Below, piece by piece: positions 40,515 through 49,269 of a stretch of 64,000 nt of DNA; the first letter of the stretch is position 1; each line of letters begins with the position of its first letter. The stretch lies in NCBI GenBank assembly GCA_015099395.1, contig AP024096.1, positions 2,728,001 through 2,792,000 of the forward strand. Reading direction: 5' to 3'. Origin of the DNA: Ktedonobacteria bacterium brp13. Lineage in GTDB: Bacteria; Chloroflexota; Ktedonobacteria; Ktedonobacterales; Ktedonobacteraceae. A program made the translations under genes and the position numbers. The notes beneath the pieces were generated by a model, which was not told where the DNA came from, ran no database searches, and worked only from the letters and a program-made list of their open reading frames with translations.

Positions 40515-41213
40515 ATGAAATTACTGCTTGTTGATAGCGACCAGAGCATGCTTACGATGCTGGCGACCTGGCTGAAAAGCCTTGGATACGAAGTCACCTG
40601 CGCCATCAGTGAGGAGCAGATGCGCAGCGTATGGATCGAGCAACAGCCTGACATCGTCATCATAAGCAGTATCCCTGCTCTGGCGCTCTGCGGAGAGCTA
40701 CGCAGTACATTTGATGCGCTGATCCTGGCTCTCGATGAAGGGACCGACATCAAGGACGAGATACGTTGCCTGGAGGCTGGCGCAGATGACTATATGCGAA
40801 AGCCCTTCTATCCCGACCTGCTGCTCGCCCATATCCATGCTCTGAGCAGGCGCATACGTGGCGCAGAGCTTTCACAGACACACTCGAACTCAATTATTCA
40901 AGCCGGACCCATTCGCGTCGATCTGCTACACAATGAAGCCTGTGTGCATCACAAGGTCGTGCGCCTGACCCCTACAGAGAGCAAGATCCTACACCTGCTT
41001 GTCAGGAACGCCGGTCATGTCTGTACGCAAAACCAGATCGTCAGCTATGTCTGGGAGTACGCTACAGCCGAGGTCAAGACGCTAATCAAGCCGCATATCT
41101 ATAATCTACGCCAGAAGATCGAGCTCCATCCGCAAAAGCCACTGTATATACTCACCATCCCTCATACGGGCTATATGCTGGCTCAAGTAAAAATACAACC
41201 TACTCCCGCTTGA
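40515..41213 (+). CDS. OmpR-type response regulator lacking the phospho-acceptor Asp
   Basis: A 232-residue protein with a receiver domain and a winged-helix DNA-binding domain (RLTPTESKILHLLVRNAGHVCTQNQIV, then IKPHIYNLRQKIE and ILTIPHTGYML). In the receiver the acidic pair (VDSD) and the lysine K96 (MRKPF) remain, but the usual phosphorylated Asp is replaced by Ser (S51 in PDIVIISSIP). It is therefore likely an atypical, phosphorylation-independent regulator or one controlled by a small ligand. The GGAAAGG site is close to the ATG. No partner kinase is adjacent. Confidence 0.88.
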   Translation: MKLLLVDSDQSMLTMLATWLKSLGYEVTCAISEEQMRSVWIEQQPDIVIISSIPALALCGELRSTFDALILALDEGTDIKDEIRCLEAGADDYMRKPFYPDLLLAHIHALSRRIRGAELSQTHSNSIIQAGPIRVDLLHNEACVHHKVVRLTPTESKILHLLVRNAGHVCTQNQIVSYVWEYATAEVKTLIKPHIYNLRQKIELHPQKPLYILTIPHTGYMLAQVKIQPTPA

Positions 41214-41344
41214 AACGTACCTCATTAGGAGGGAGTGCACTAGAAGCATAATACAACCCTTTTATTTGATTGTGATCTTCGCTACCTTTCTCTACTGTGG
41301 CACGCGCTTCTCACTATACATTTAGCGTCAGGAGAGCAATAATC

Positions 41345-41929
41345 GTGAATAGAAATCAAACGACATTGGGTGGCTTCACGACAGCTATCCTTATCATTGG
41401 CATCATTGGAACCTTCGCCCTGGGTGGCTTTAACCTGCCTATCTTCTTCGCGACACTGGCCTTCGTTTCTCTCTTTAGTGCACTCTCAACAGGCAAGCCC
41501 GGAGCACTCTATGGTGGTTACTCAGGCTTTGTCTGGTTTTTTGCACTCGCTATGTTCTTTGTACTCAGCCCTTTTTGGAGTTCGGCCTGGATTGTCTTTC
41601 TGATCGCAGCCGCGCTCATGACTGCGATGCGACCAGTTGTGACAGGACTCATCGGTAATTTCACCACGATGGGACTCTATAATCGCAATCGTCCCCAGCA
41701 GGCACCGTACTACCAACCACAGCCTTCCTATCAACAACCACCTTTCCAACAACCTCAGCAACCTCAGCCGGCACCTTATCAACAAGGCTATCAACCACCA
41801 CAACAACAAGGGGCCTATCAAGAAAGCGGCCAACAGTATTATTATCCACCACAGCCCCCCACGCCGTCTGATGAACAGTACAACCAGCCTCAACCTCAGT
41901 ACCCACCGCAACAGCTACCTCCTATGTAG
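41345..41929 (+). CDS. Multi-TM protein with Gln/Pro/Tyr-rich tail
   Basis: A 194-residue protein with three or four TM helices (TTAILIIGIIGTFALGG, LPIFFATLAFVSLFSAL, GFVWFFALAMFFVLSPFW, AWIVFLIAAALMTAM). The tail of about 80 residues consists mainly of QPQPSYQQPP-type sequence. GTG 41345 is preceded by AGGAGAG at good distance; the frame extends to 41297 without a site. No known family was recognised. Such tails recur in the zinc-ribbon protein and kinases of this window and suggest a shared low-complexity interaction style. Confidence 0.7.
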   Translation: MNRNQTTLGGFTTAILIIGIIGTFALGGFNLPIFFATLAFVSLFSALSTGKPGALYGGYSGFVWFFALAMFFVLSPFWSSAWIVFLIAAALMTAMRPVVTGLIGNFTTMGLYNRNRPQQAPYYQPQPSYQQPPFQQPQQPQPAPYQQGYQPPQQQGAYQESGQQYYYPPQPPTPSDEQYNQPQPQYPPQQLPPM

Positions 41930-42047
41930 TATGCACATAGAGGAGTGGTAACGTGGAAAGGGTAAGCAAGCTATATAGAAAGTTTACCGATGTGTAGCAA
42001 CGAATGGTGGAGCAAAACGCTAGCATAACCGGAGCAAGGTGTGATAT

Positions 42048-42872
42048 ATGATGACACAGAGTAGCGGACTCGTAGAGGGGAATGTTACCTGGAAGGTTGC
42101 GAGCGAGACAATTATTAGCCTGGGGACTGCACGCGCTGTTCTGATGCAGCTGGCGCACCCGCTCGTAGCAGCAGGAGTCTATGAACATAGTCGCTTTATG
42201 ACCGATCCGATCGGGCGAGCGCTGCAAACATTCCAGCTTGAACAATTTCTGATGTTTGGCAATAGCACGCAATCTCACCACGCCGCACGGACAATCAATC
42301 GCTTGCACCACCATGTCCACGGCACACTTAAAAGCAATGCCGGCCAATATAACGTGGGGACACGTTACGATGCCCACGATCCTGCTCTGTTGCTCTGGGT
42401 CTTTGCAACCCTGGTCGATACGATCCTGCTCACCTATCCACTCTTCATTCAACCACTACAAGAGGAGGCGCAGGAACGCTATTATCAAGAGAACAAACAG
42501 GTCGCCAGGATGATGGGTATCCCCTCCCACGCGATACCAGAGGATCTTGCACAGCTGCGCGCCTATGTACACTCTATGGTCTATAGTGAACAACTGGCCG
42601 CCACGCCTGAGAGCCGTGAACTGGCGCAGGCGGTTCTCTATCCACCCATCAATGACGTACTGCGCCCACTTATGCACCTGAACCAGTATGTCACCAGCGC
42701 GCTGCTACCAGAACCGATCCGCCAGATCTTTGACCTGCCCTGGAGCCACAAACGTCAACAACTCTTTGATATCTCGACGGCGACACTACGCACCGTCGTA
42801 CCACATATCCCAATGACGCTACGCGTACTACCAATGACACGCCGCTTAATCAACGAACAACGCCCCGCTTGA
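42048..42872 (+). CDS. Oxygenase MpaB/latex-clearing-like family protein (DUF2236)
   Basis: A 274-residue all-helical protein of the DUF2236 family, which includes heme-b oxygenases such as Lcp and MpaB. The family pattern is clear: TWKVASETIISLGTARAVLMQLAHPLVAAGVYEHS, then DPIGRALQTFQLEQFLMFG, and the later HxHVHG region. Histidines in these segments are candidate heme ligands. An AAGG site is 8 nt before ATG 42048 and a second ATG follows at once. Substrate unknown. A 48-aa membrane protein gene lies just downstream on the other strand. Confidence 0.85.
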   Translation: MMTQSSGLVEGNVTWKVASETIISLGTARAVLMQLAHPLVAAGVYEHSRFMTDPIGRALQTFQLEQFLMFGNSTQSHHAARTINRLHHHVHGTLKSNAGQYNVGTRYDAHDPALLLWVFATLVDTILLTYPLFIQPLQEEAQERYYQENKQVARMMGIPSHAIPEDLAQLRAYVHSMVYSEQLAATPESRELAQAVLYPPINDVLRPLMHLNQYVTSALLPEPIRQIFDLPWSHKRQQLFDISTATLRTVVPHIPMTLRVLPMTRRLINEQRPA

Positions 42873-42882
42873 TGCACTACAC

Positions 42883-43029
42883 TCAATGCGAAAACGCGCT
42901 CGTACCAAATAACATCAATACCAGGATGACGCTGATCAGTAAGGCAAAAGCAATGCGCAAGACCCAGGCCGATGTCAGGTAGCGAGCGCGTTTTGCGCGT
43001 AGTGAAGGATCAGAATAATGAGCAGGCAT
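42883..43029 (-). CDS. Small single-TM protein, 48 aa
   Basis: A short frame with a strong ribosome site (CCGGAGAAG, ending 6 nt before the ATG). The product starts MPAHYSDPSLRAKRARYLTS, has one TM helix (VLRIAFALLISVILVLMLFG) and ends TSAFSH, so positive charges are on the cytoplasmic side. It sits between two genes in a plausible position and converges with the DUF2236 gene. No family was recognised. Confidence 0.55.
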   Translation of the reverse strand: MPAHYSDPSLRAKRARYLTSAWVLRIAFALLISVILVLMLFGTSAFSH

Positions 43030-43198
43030 ACCACTTCTCCGGTCTTCAAATGCTAACAACTATCGTTCCATCTATTTATAACGATAAAGATTGCTATCTT
43101 TAACCAGCGAGGTATCTGCTAGTATTTTCAGGACGACTCGCCAAACTCATCCACACGTTCCACACAAAAGGAGTAACAATTGCAACTATTCCCCCCAA

Positions 43199-43543
43199 CT
43201 ATTCCATGCGTTTCTTCCGGCACTCATCGCACTCACAGAGCGCACGCAACTTCTCATAGGTGTAGATACCTGTATGATGACCATCCTCCCAGACGGGCGT
43301 CAGACCATAACGGCCCACTGGCTCTATATTGACCAGCGTTGTCTCCTCACGATTCAAGCTCTTTTTGCTCGCCAGTACACCTGGAAGGCCGCCTTCACCG
43401 GCACACCATGCACAGGGACAGGCCCAGCGCAGTCGCTCCCAATCATAGACGGTCTCATGCCCATCACTCCACGAAATGTAGAGCTTGCGCGGCTCTTCCT
43501 CCAGTAAAAAGGAGGTCGGTTGCGGAAATTTATATTGACTCAT
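43199..43543 (-). CDS. DUF971 protein (GBBH-like N-terminal domain)
   Basis: A 114-residue stand-alone DUF971 domain, related to the N-terminal zinc-binding part of gamma-butyrobetaine hydroxylase. The pattern includes PRKLYISWSDGHETVYDWERLR, the Cys motif CPCAWC, VNIEPVGRYGLTPVWEDGHHTGIYTYEKLR and a terminal CECDECRKK. In other bacteria it is linked to Fe-S cluster trafficking, but no such genes are near. A GAGG site is 7 nt before ATG 43543. Confidence 0.88.
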   Translation of the reverse strand: MSQYKFPQPTSFLLEEEPRKLYISWSDGHETVYDWERLRWACPCAWCAGEGGLPGVLASKKSLNREETTLVNIEPVGRYGLTPVWEDGHHTGIYTYEKLRALCECDECRKKRME

Positions 43544-43879
43544 CTGGTACCTCGTTATGCTTATTTGTTCTCTTATAGTGTAGCAGAAAAAAACAAAATC
43601 CTGTTAACAATACAAACACTATCGACCTACTCAATCATCCTGAAATGGTCGATATATCGTTCATGAGGAACTCAGCATAGTCCGAATAGCTGTATAGAAA
43701 AATGCGAATCTGGCGTTATTATAAGTAGGCATGCAGCTAACGATAGATGAATGCAATAGACGGATAGGAGTTATTCTGTAACTGTTCAAGCACAACAACT
43801 CCTATTGTACACCATCTACGTTACTACTTCATTTTATAGCACGTTAATATGGATATAACAACTTGGGAAGAGGGAAACG
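43544..43879. other. Gene-free divergent region
   Basis: No gene is supported. ATAGGAGTT (43764-43772) and AACTCCTAT (43798-43806) form a hairpin with a 25-nt loop upstream of the pentapeptide-repeat gene. Confidence 0.35.
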
Positions 43880-44632
43880 ATGACCAATATAGTGCTCATT
43901 GGCGGCATAGTAGTGACCTGCACGATTGTCATTCTCCTCGCTATTCTAAGCTTGCGCACGCAACACAGGGAGGTCGTCCGCTTGCAAGCATTGCAGCAGG
44001 CGTGGGCAAAAGCGCAGGAGGTACAGCGTCATCACTGGGAAGAGCAACAACATAAAGAGTTTATCCGGCTGGAGAATACTTTAGTCGGCACTATTGAGGA
44101 GACCGCCAATCTAGAACGACAGCGTATCAAGGCAGAGCAGACCTACGCCATAGACAAATTGGCGAGCCTCCCATATATAGAAGATACCCCCTTGCCGCTT
44201 CCCAACTCACAGGATCATGCCGCCAGTGAGCGTAGCGGCTACCAGCCACACAGCTTTCAGGGTGCATATCTGGCCAATGCCAACCTCTCGTATCGCTATC
44301 TGCGCAACGCAGACTTACGTGATACCAATCTAGCACAGGCCAATCTCTTTATGGCTGACCTGACTGGAGCATGTCTGCGCGGCGCGAATCTTAGCGAGGC
44401 AGATCTGTCCGCCGCTAATCTCTCGTTCGCTGATCTTACAGGAGCGCTATTAACCAATGCCAATATGCTTGTCACAGATCTCAATAATACGATCCTGATC
44501 AGAGCGAATCTCCTGCAAGCACACCAATTAACAACCGAACAGATACACCATGCCGTTATCGATGGAAGCACACAGCTCGATGACCATATCGACATTACTC
44601 GTCCACGCCATCCACGCATCCCGCTTTTTTGA
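43880..44632 (+). CDS. Membrane-anchored pentapeptide-repeat protein
   Basis: A 250-residue protein. The N-terminal TM helix (IVLIGGIVVTCTIVILLAILSL) is followed by a coiled coil (about 35-85) and then some 20 pentapeptide units of the A(D/N)LxX type (about 117-212; ANANLSYRYLRNADLRDTNL is a sample). They would fold into a right-handed quadrilateral beta-helix. Most pentapeptide proteins have no known role; gyrase-protecting members are soluble, so the TM anchor argues against that here. ATG 43880 has an AGAGGG site. Confidence 0.85.
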   Translation: MTNIVLIGGIVVTCTIVILLAILSLRTQHREVVRLQALQQAWAKAQEVQRHHWEEQQHKEFIRLENTLVGTIEETANLERQRIKAEQTYAIDKLASLPYIEDTPLPLPNSQDHAASERSGYQPHSFQGAYLANANLSYRYLRNADLRDTNLAQANLFMADLTGACLRGANLSEADLSAANLSFADLTGALLTNANMLVTDLNNTILIRANLLQAHQLTTEQIHHAVIDGSTQLDDHIDITRPRHPRIPLF

Positions 44633-44853
44633 TGAAAAGATGAGTCAAAGCCGTAAACAGGCAAAATTATCACTAAAAAGCAGACAAAGGTTGCTACCTC
44701 TGGTACAATCTATGCGCAAGACTCGATTCGCTTGCAGCGAGATACATGTGGGAACCACCGAAAAGTACATACGACGGTACTGAAACCAATAGCGCGTTTC
44801 GTGGCAGGCAGAGATACTCGCGAGCAAATATTTCTCTAGAGGGACGAAAATAT

Positions 44854-45621
44854 ATGTCACAAGAGCAATCCCTTCCATTGGCTGGAAAAGTAGCCTTGAT
44901 TACTGGTAGCGGCCAGGGCATTGGTCGCGCTACTGCGCAACGCCTGGCTCAAGCGGGAGCCGATATAGTCATCAACTATCGTAGTAACGTCGATGCGGCA
45001 CGCGAGGCACAGGCTAGCATCGAGACAGTGGGTCGCCGCTGCATCGCGGTGCAGGCCGATGTCAGCCAGGAAGATGATGTCGCCCGCCTCTTTAGTGAGG
45101 CAACAAAAGCACTCGGGCCAATCTCGATTCTTGTTAACAACGCCGGAACGACACGCGATAAGTTGATTCTGCAGATGACCCTGGCCGACTTTGAACATAT
45201 CATGAATACCAATCTACGAGCGGCTTTTCTCTGCACGAAGGCTTCGTTACGCGGTATGATGAAGGCACGCTGGGGCCGTATCGTGAATGTCGCTTCGATC
45301 GCGGGCCTGCTTGGCAACGCGGGACAGGCGAACTATAGCGCCTCCAAAGCCGCTATCCTGGCCCTTACGCTGAGTACTGCCCGCGAAATGGCAAGCCGCA
45401 ATATCACGGTCAATGCCGTCGCCCCTGGCTTCGTTCCAACCGAGTTGACGTCTATTGTCTCCGAGCAACTCCGGCAATTTATGCTCGATCAGACTCCCCT
45501 AAAGCGCTTCGGCACACCCGAGGAGGTCGCGGCGATGATAGGGTTCCTCTGTTCGCCAGAGGCCAGCTATATCACCGGTCAGATTATCGCCATCGATGGC
45601 GGCATGTCAATGCATATCTAA
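44854..45621 (+). CDS. fabG: 3-oxoacyl-ACP reductase FabG-like SDR
   Basis: A classical short-chain dehydrogenase of 255 residues. The NAD(P)-binding motif GSGQGIGRATA is at residues 18-28, NNAG at 95-98, and the triad S148, Y161, K165 in NVASIAGLLGNAGQANYSASK. The end GQIIAIDGGMSM is typical of FabG. ATG 44854 follows GAGGG; the frame back to 44746 lacks a site. It is not in a fatty-acid gene cluster, so the substrate could be another ketone; the name reflects family similarity. Confidence 0.88.
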   Translation: MSQEQSLPLAGKVALITGSGQGIGRATAQRLAQAGADIVINYRSNVDAAREAQASIETVGRRCIAVQADVSQEDDVARLFSEATKALGPISILVNNAGTTRDKLILQMTLADFEHIMNTNLRAAFLCTKASLRGMMKARWGRIVNVASIAGLLGNAGQANYSASKAAILALTLSTAREMASRNITVNAVAPGFVPTELTSIVSEQLRQFMLDQTPLKRFGTPEEVAAMIGFLCSPEASYITGQIIAIDGGMSMHI

Positions 45622-46016
45622 ACGCGAATACAAGCAGTATGTAAGCGCCACGAATACGGCTTGCTTATATGTTGCTACGTAGAAGAGAGGATGGTACGCC
45701 AACTCATACCGGTTAGCACCCATCCCCTCTTGTATAAAAAGATAAAAACACGCTCGTTTTCACTTTTGGCACAACCGTTTCCCTATCTTCCTGCTCATCT
45801 CGGCGATGCCTGTTCTCTTATCTGACCAATTACTGGTACAGCTACGGCTACAAGCAAACAGACATTATTTCTAGATGCTCAGAATATGGAGAGAGTAAAA
45901 AAGTAGAAAGTTGCAAAGTCAGGTCTTTTTCTTGCTAATTTGGCTTTTTTTTGAAACAAGTTGGCGCTAAATTCGATCTAACTTTGTGATAGAAAACTTA
46001 TTCAGGAGGAATTATC
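45622..46016. other. Gene-free region after fabG
   Basis: AAGAGAGGATGG (45683-45694) and CCATCCCCTCTT (45720-45731) form a 12-bp stem with one mismatch and a 25-nt loop, probably a terminator for the fabG-like gene. Nothing else was recognised up to the methyltransferase ribosome site. Confidence 0.45.
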
Positions 46017-46886
46017 ATGGGTCTTATCGAGACAGATGAAACCAATCTTTATACATTCGAGGCCTTCGCATCGCACAAATTTTATACGGAGGTGAACCGC
46101 GAACTGGTAAAACAGGCACTCGCTCACTTTGCCAATCGACCAGTCGAGGCACCACTGACCATCGTCGATATGGCATGCGGCACAGGTGCAGTTACCTGCC
46201 TGATCGCGGAAGAGTTAGCGCAGCAGGGCAGAACACCCTATGTACGCTTGATCGGCGTTGATCCTTCGGCGGAGGCTCTGCGCCTGGCCCAAAAGAATGT
46301 CGATGGACTTGGACTTTCTGTTAAGGCAGACTTTATCCAGGGCGAGTCAGAAGACCTGCCGCGACTTGTTCACGACGCCGATGCTGCCTTCTTCTGCAAC
46401 GCGATCCACCTGGTTCCAGACAAATCAGAGGCCTTCAAACAGGTTGTCTCGATCCTGGCTCCGGGCGGCATCTTTGCATGCAACAGCTCTTTCTATGAGG
46501 GGGCCTATGTCCCCGGCACGGAACGTTTCTATCGCCTGTGGACCCGTCGTGCTGTGGGCTGGCTGCGTCAGGAACACCCCGAAGCTCACCTCTCACGTGA
46601 CGCTAAGGCGATGGCTATGCAGTGGCTCACCCGTGATGACTATGTACAGAAGATGAAAGAGAACGGCTTCAAAGACGTAGAGACACAGGAGTCACATACA
46701 TCGATTTCACTTGATGCGTGGCAGGATATCGGTCACTACTGGCTCTTCATCGAAGGTGCCCTCCCTGGTGTTCCGCTAGCTTATGGTGCCGAGGCGCTCC
46801 AAACCACCGTTCACAAAGTCGGCGAAGAGCTTGATCTACCAAGTGTTCCTCGTACGTGGCTACACATGGTCGCCATCAAAGGCTAG
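46017..46886 (+). CDS. Class I SAM-dependent methyltransferase
   Basis: A 289-residue protein with the Rossmann-type methyltransferase core: motif I VDMACGTGAVTCLIAEEL (about 49-66), the acidic motif LIGVDPSAEALRLAQKN, and later IFACNSSFYEG. The C-terminal part binds the substrate, which is not identifiable. A strong AGGAGG site precedes ATG 46017. It stands alone, followed by a long hairpin. Confidence 0.85.
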   Translation: MGLIETDETNLYTFEAFASHKFYTEVNRELVKQALAHFANRPVEAPLTIVDMACGTGAVTCLIAEELAQQGRTPYVRLIGVDPSAEALRLAQKNVDGLGLSVKADFIQGESEDLPRLVHDADAAFFCNAIHLVPDKSEAFKQVVSILAPGGIFACNSSFYEGAYVPGTERFYRLWTRRAVGWLRQEHPEAHLSRDAKAMAMQWLTRDDYVQKMKENGFKDVETQESHTSISLDAWQDIGHYWLFIEGALPGVPLAYGAEALQTTVHKVGEELDLPSVPRTWLHMVAIKG

Positions 46887-46953
46887 ATCCGCCTGATCTG
46901 TCTGATCCGTCAGATTGAGCAGAGATGGTGCGACCTCTGCATGATCAATGTAC

Positions 46954-47016
46954 TGTACCTGCACAGAACGGCAACGGAAGCGTTGTTGTCTACCGTTTTC
47001 GTTCTGTGCAGGTACA
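46954..47016. terminator. Long stem-loop after the methyltransferase
   Basis: A 17-bp perfect stem, TGTACCTGCACAGAACG (46954-46970) and its complement (47000-47016), encloses a 29-nt loop. It lies about 70 nt past the stop. Confidence 0.6.
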
Positions 47017-47159
47017 CTCGCACTTCTACCCACCCCAACGTGTCACCAACGCTTTTACCAATCGCCTCTTAAAGAAGTAGAAAAAGGCAAGCATACAGGT
47101 ACCCTCGGAATAGGCGTAAAGGTCTTTCACTCTATTGACCCTACGTAGGAAAAATGCTA

Positions 47160-47210
47160 TGATAGGATAGATTATGGTGCTTTTATAGCAAATTTCTTTG
47201 ATAGGATAGA
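47160..47210. promoter_or_regulatory. Direct repeats before the HTH-GAF gene
   Basis: TGATAGGATAGA occurs at 47160-47171 and 47199-47210, the second overlapping the ribosome site of the HTH-GAF gene. Such spacing (39 bp, close to four helical turns) fits a regulator binding its own promoter, but this is inferred. The rest of 46887-47214 is otherwise empty apart from the hairpin at 46954. Confidence 0.35.
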
Positions 47211-47214
47211 AAAT

Positions 47215-48216
47215 ATGCAAGAAGCACGAACGTGGCGCGAACTATTAGGGATGATTATCAGCGACAACAAGATGAAACAACATTTAGTAGAAACGCTGAA
47301 AGTCACATCCATCACACTTACGCGCTGGGTAAGTGGGGAATCTGCACCTCGTCCACAAAATCTACGCCAGCTGATCGCAGCGCTACCGCAGTATCGCGAC
47401 GACTTTCTCCGACTCATTAAAGAAGAGCGTGGAGTGACAGAGGAGACGCTGCTGCCCGCTGCATCTCACGAGGAGCAGCGCGTCATCCCTGCCGAATTTT
47501 ATACACGCGTACTTTCAGCACATGCGACGACGAATGAAAATCTGCGCTTCTGGTCTACCTGCCATCTGATCTTGCAGCAAGCTATCGGCCAACTTGATCC
47601 AGAGCGACAAGGGATGTCGATCTGGATTGTGTCTTGCATGCCGCCTTCTGGCCCCTATCAAAAAGTTCGTAGCCTGCGTGAAAACGTCGGTCTGGGCACA
47701 CCTCCCTGGCCCAGTAATCTTGAGCAGGATGCTTTATTCCTGGGCGCGGAATCGCTATCGGGAAATGTGGTCACCTTGTGTCGACCTGGTATTATTCAAA
47801 ATATGGAACAAGAACATCCGATCGTGCCCGCACAACACGCCGAATTCGAGAAGAGCGCTGCTATCTATCCTATACTCTATGCAGGGCGCATCGCTGGTGT
47901 CTTCCTGGTTTCCAGTACCGTCCCTAACTATTTTCAAGCGCAATCATTCACTGATCTGATACAGCAATACGCAGAGCTGGCTGCCCTGGCCTTTGAACCC
48001 CAACAGTTCTACGCGCCAGAACAGATCGCACTATGTGTAATGCCGGAGCTTGAAGAGCAAAAAAAACACTTTATTCATTTTCGCTCTCTGGTCCAACAAG
48101 TGATGCTTGAGTCGTCTTTCTATCAAAATCCTATTAACAATCTACAGGCCGATATGATTGTCTGGCAACGTCTGGAGGAGACACTCCTCCATCAACCAGA
48201 TCTCGGAACACAGTAA
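47215..48216 (+). CDS. HTH (XRE-like) plus GAF-domain regulator
   Basis: A 333-residue protein. The first 65 residues form a lambda-repressor-like HTH (TWRELLGMIISDNKMKQHLVE, then VTSITLTRWVSGESAPR), and residues 100-265 form a GAF-type sensory domain (LILQQAIGQLDPERQGMSIWI, YPILYAGRIAGVFLVSS). The C-terminal helical part is uncharacterised. This HTH-GAF architecture is seen in Ktedonobacteria. AGGAT lies 7-8 nt before ATG 47215. The gene ends 4 nt before the next one, so they form an operon. Confidence 0.78.
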   Translation: MQEARTWRELLGMIISDNKMKQHLVETLKVTSITLTRWVSGESAPRPQNLRQLIAALPQYRDDFLRLIKEERGVTEETLLPAASHEEQRVIPAEFYTRVLSAHATTNENLRFWSTCHLILQQAIGQLDPERQGMSIWIVSCMPPSGPYQKVRSLRENVGLGTPPWPSNLEQDALFLGAESLSGNVVTLCRPGIIQNMEQEHPIVPAQHAEFEKSAAIYPILYAGRIAGVFLVSSTVPNYFQAQSFTDLIQQYAELAALAFEPQQFYAPEQIALCVMPELEEQKKHFIHFRSLVQQVMLESSFYQNPINNLQADMIVWQRLEETLLHQPDLGTQ

Positions 48217-48220
48217 CACT

Positions 48221-49072
48221 ATGCTATTTGATGACTTTACACACAAAGAGGGCGAGCCAGCCCAACTCGCTACGCGCTGGACTCAGACCTGCCTGGGGAC
48301 TGGGAGCTTGCACGTGGTGGATTCTGCTCTGCGGATGTATCTGCCAGCCAATCCGCAGGGCAGCTATGCGGATGCTCAGATCGATGACTATGGGACATTG
48401 GCTCGCGCCAACTTCCCCTGGCGTCCACCACTCAGCATGACCGTACGTGCTCGCTCTTCACATCCGGCGGCTCTCGGCAACTCTGCGACACAGGCTAACA
48501 GCCAGGCAGTGCTACGCGGGACAGCTGGCTTCGGCTTCTGGAACTATCCATTCTCAGTACGTGGTGACGTGCTTATGCTCCCAGAAGCTGTCTGGTTCTT
48601 CTATGCGGCACCACCCTCGAATATGGCACTCGTCCCAGGTATTCCAGGTTGGGGCTGGAAAGCACAGGTCGTCCATGCCATGCGCAAAGAGAGCTTGCTT
48701 GCGACACTCCCAACCGCGTTCGCTATCGGACGTGAGCGCATCAGCAGAAGACCCGAGCATGCAAACAGTGCTGCCCGCTGGCTGCAACGTGTCAGCGGAG
48801 CCCAGGAGGCACTACTCGATACAATTACTCTCTCCGATTGGCATACCTACCAGCTAGAGTGGTTGAGCACTGTAGCAACTTTCCGGGTAGACGGAAAGAT
48901 CGTGCTCACAGCACCACACCCCCCGACACGTGCCCTCGGTTTCGTAGCCTGGTTGGATAATCAGTACGCCATCGCTACACCACGCGGCACGCTCCGCTTC
49001 GGCACAACATCGACAGATGCACAATGGTTTGAAATTGACGCTATCCACATCAAGCGCACAGAGCCACATTAA
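48221..49072 (+). CDS. Concanavalin A-like lectin/glucanase-fold protein
   Basis: A 283-residue protein with a beta-jelly-roll pattern: LFDDFTHKEGEPAQLATRW at the start, MTVRARSSHP, GFGFWNYPF, WHTYQLEWLSTVATFRVDGK and ALGFVAWLDNQYA. This resembles GH16/laminarinase-like folds, but the catalytic ExDxE pattern was not found, so it may bind rather than cleave carbohydrate. There is no signal peptide. The ATG at 48221 directly follows the HTH-GAF stop, suggesting coupling; the longer frame from 48158 lies inside that gene. Confidence 0.65.
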   Translation: MLFDDFTHKEGEPAQLATRWTQTCLGTGSLHVVDSALRMYLPANPQGSYADAQIDDYGTLARANFPWRPPLSMTVRARSSHPAALGNSATQANSQAVLRGTAGFGFWNYPFSVRGDVLMLPEAVWFFYAAPPSNMALVPGIPGWGWKAQVVHAMRKESLLATLPTAFAIGRERISRRPEHANSAARWLQRVSGAQEALLDTITLSDWHTYQLEWLSTVATFRVDGKIVLTAPHPPTRALGFVAWLDNQYAIATPRGTLRFGTTSTDAQWFEIDAIHIKRTEPH

Positions 49073-49136
49073 CCGCTGCAATTGGGAAAAGAAAACGGCA
49101 AATGCTCTTCAAAGCAGGTAATGTCGCTAAAGCCTC

Positions 49137-49194
49137 CTTCTCTGAGGCTCACCGATGTAAGTTTTTTGGCCTATCCCGGTGAGCCTCAGAGAAG
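49137..49194. repeat. 18-bp stem-loop related to the MITE flank
   Basis: CTTCTCTGAGGCTCACCG (49137-49154) pairs perfectly with 49177-49194 across a 22-nt loop. Parts of it (GGCTCACCGATGTA, GTTTTTTG) recur at the outer ends of MITE copies at 49645, 50015 and 63050, so it is probably both a terminator and a MITE scar. Confidence 0.55.
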
Positions 49195-49269
49195 TAAATA
49201 CATACTAACATGCATTATTATATGTATCGCATGGATTAAATATGTGTATCGCTATCGTCTGTAATCTTG

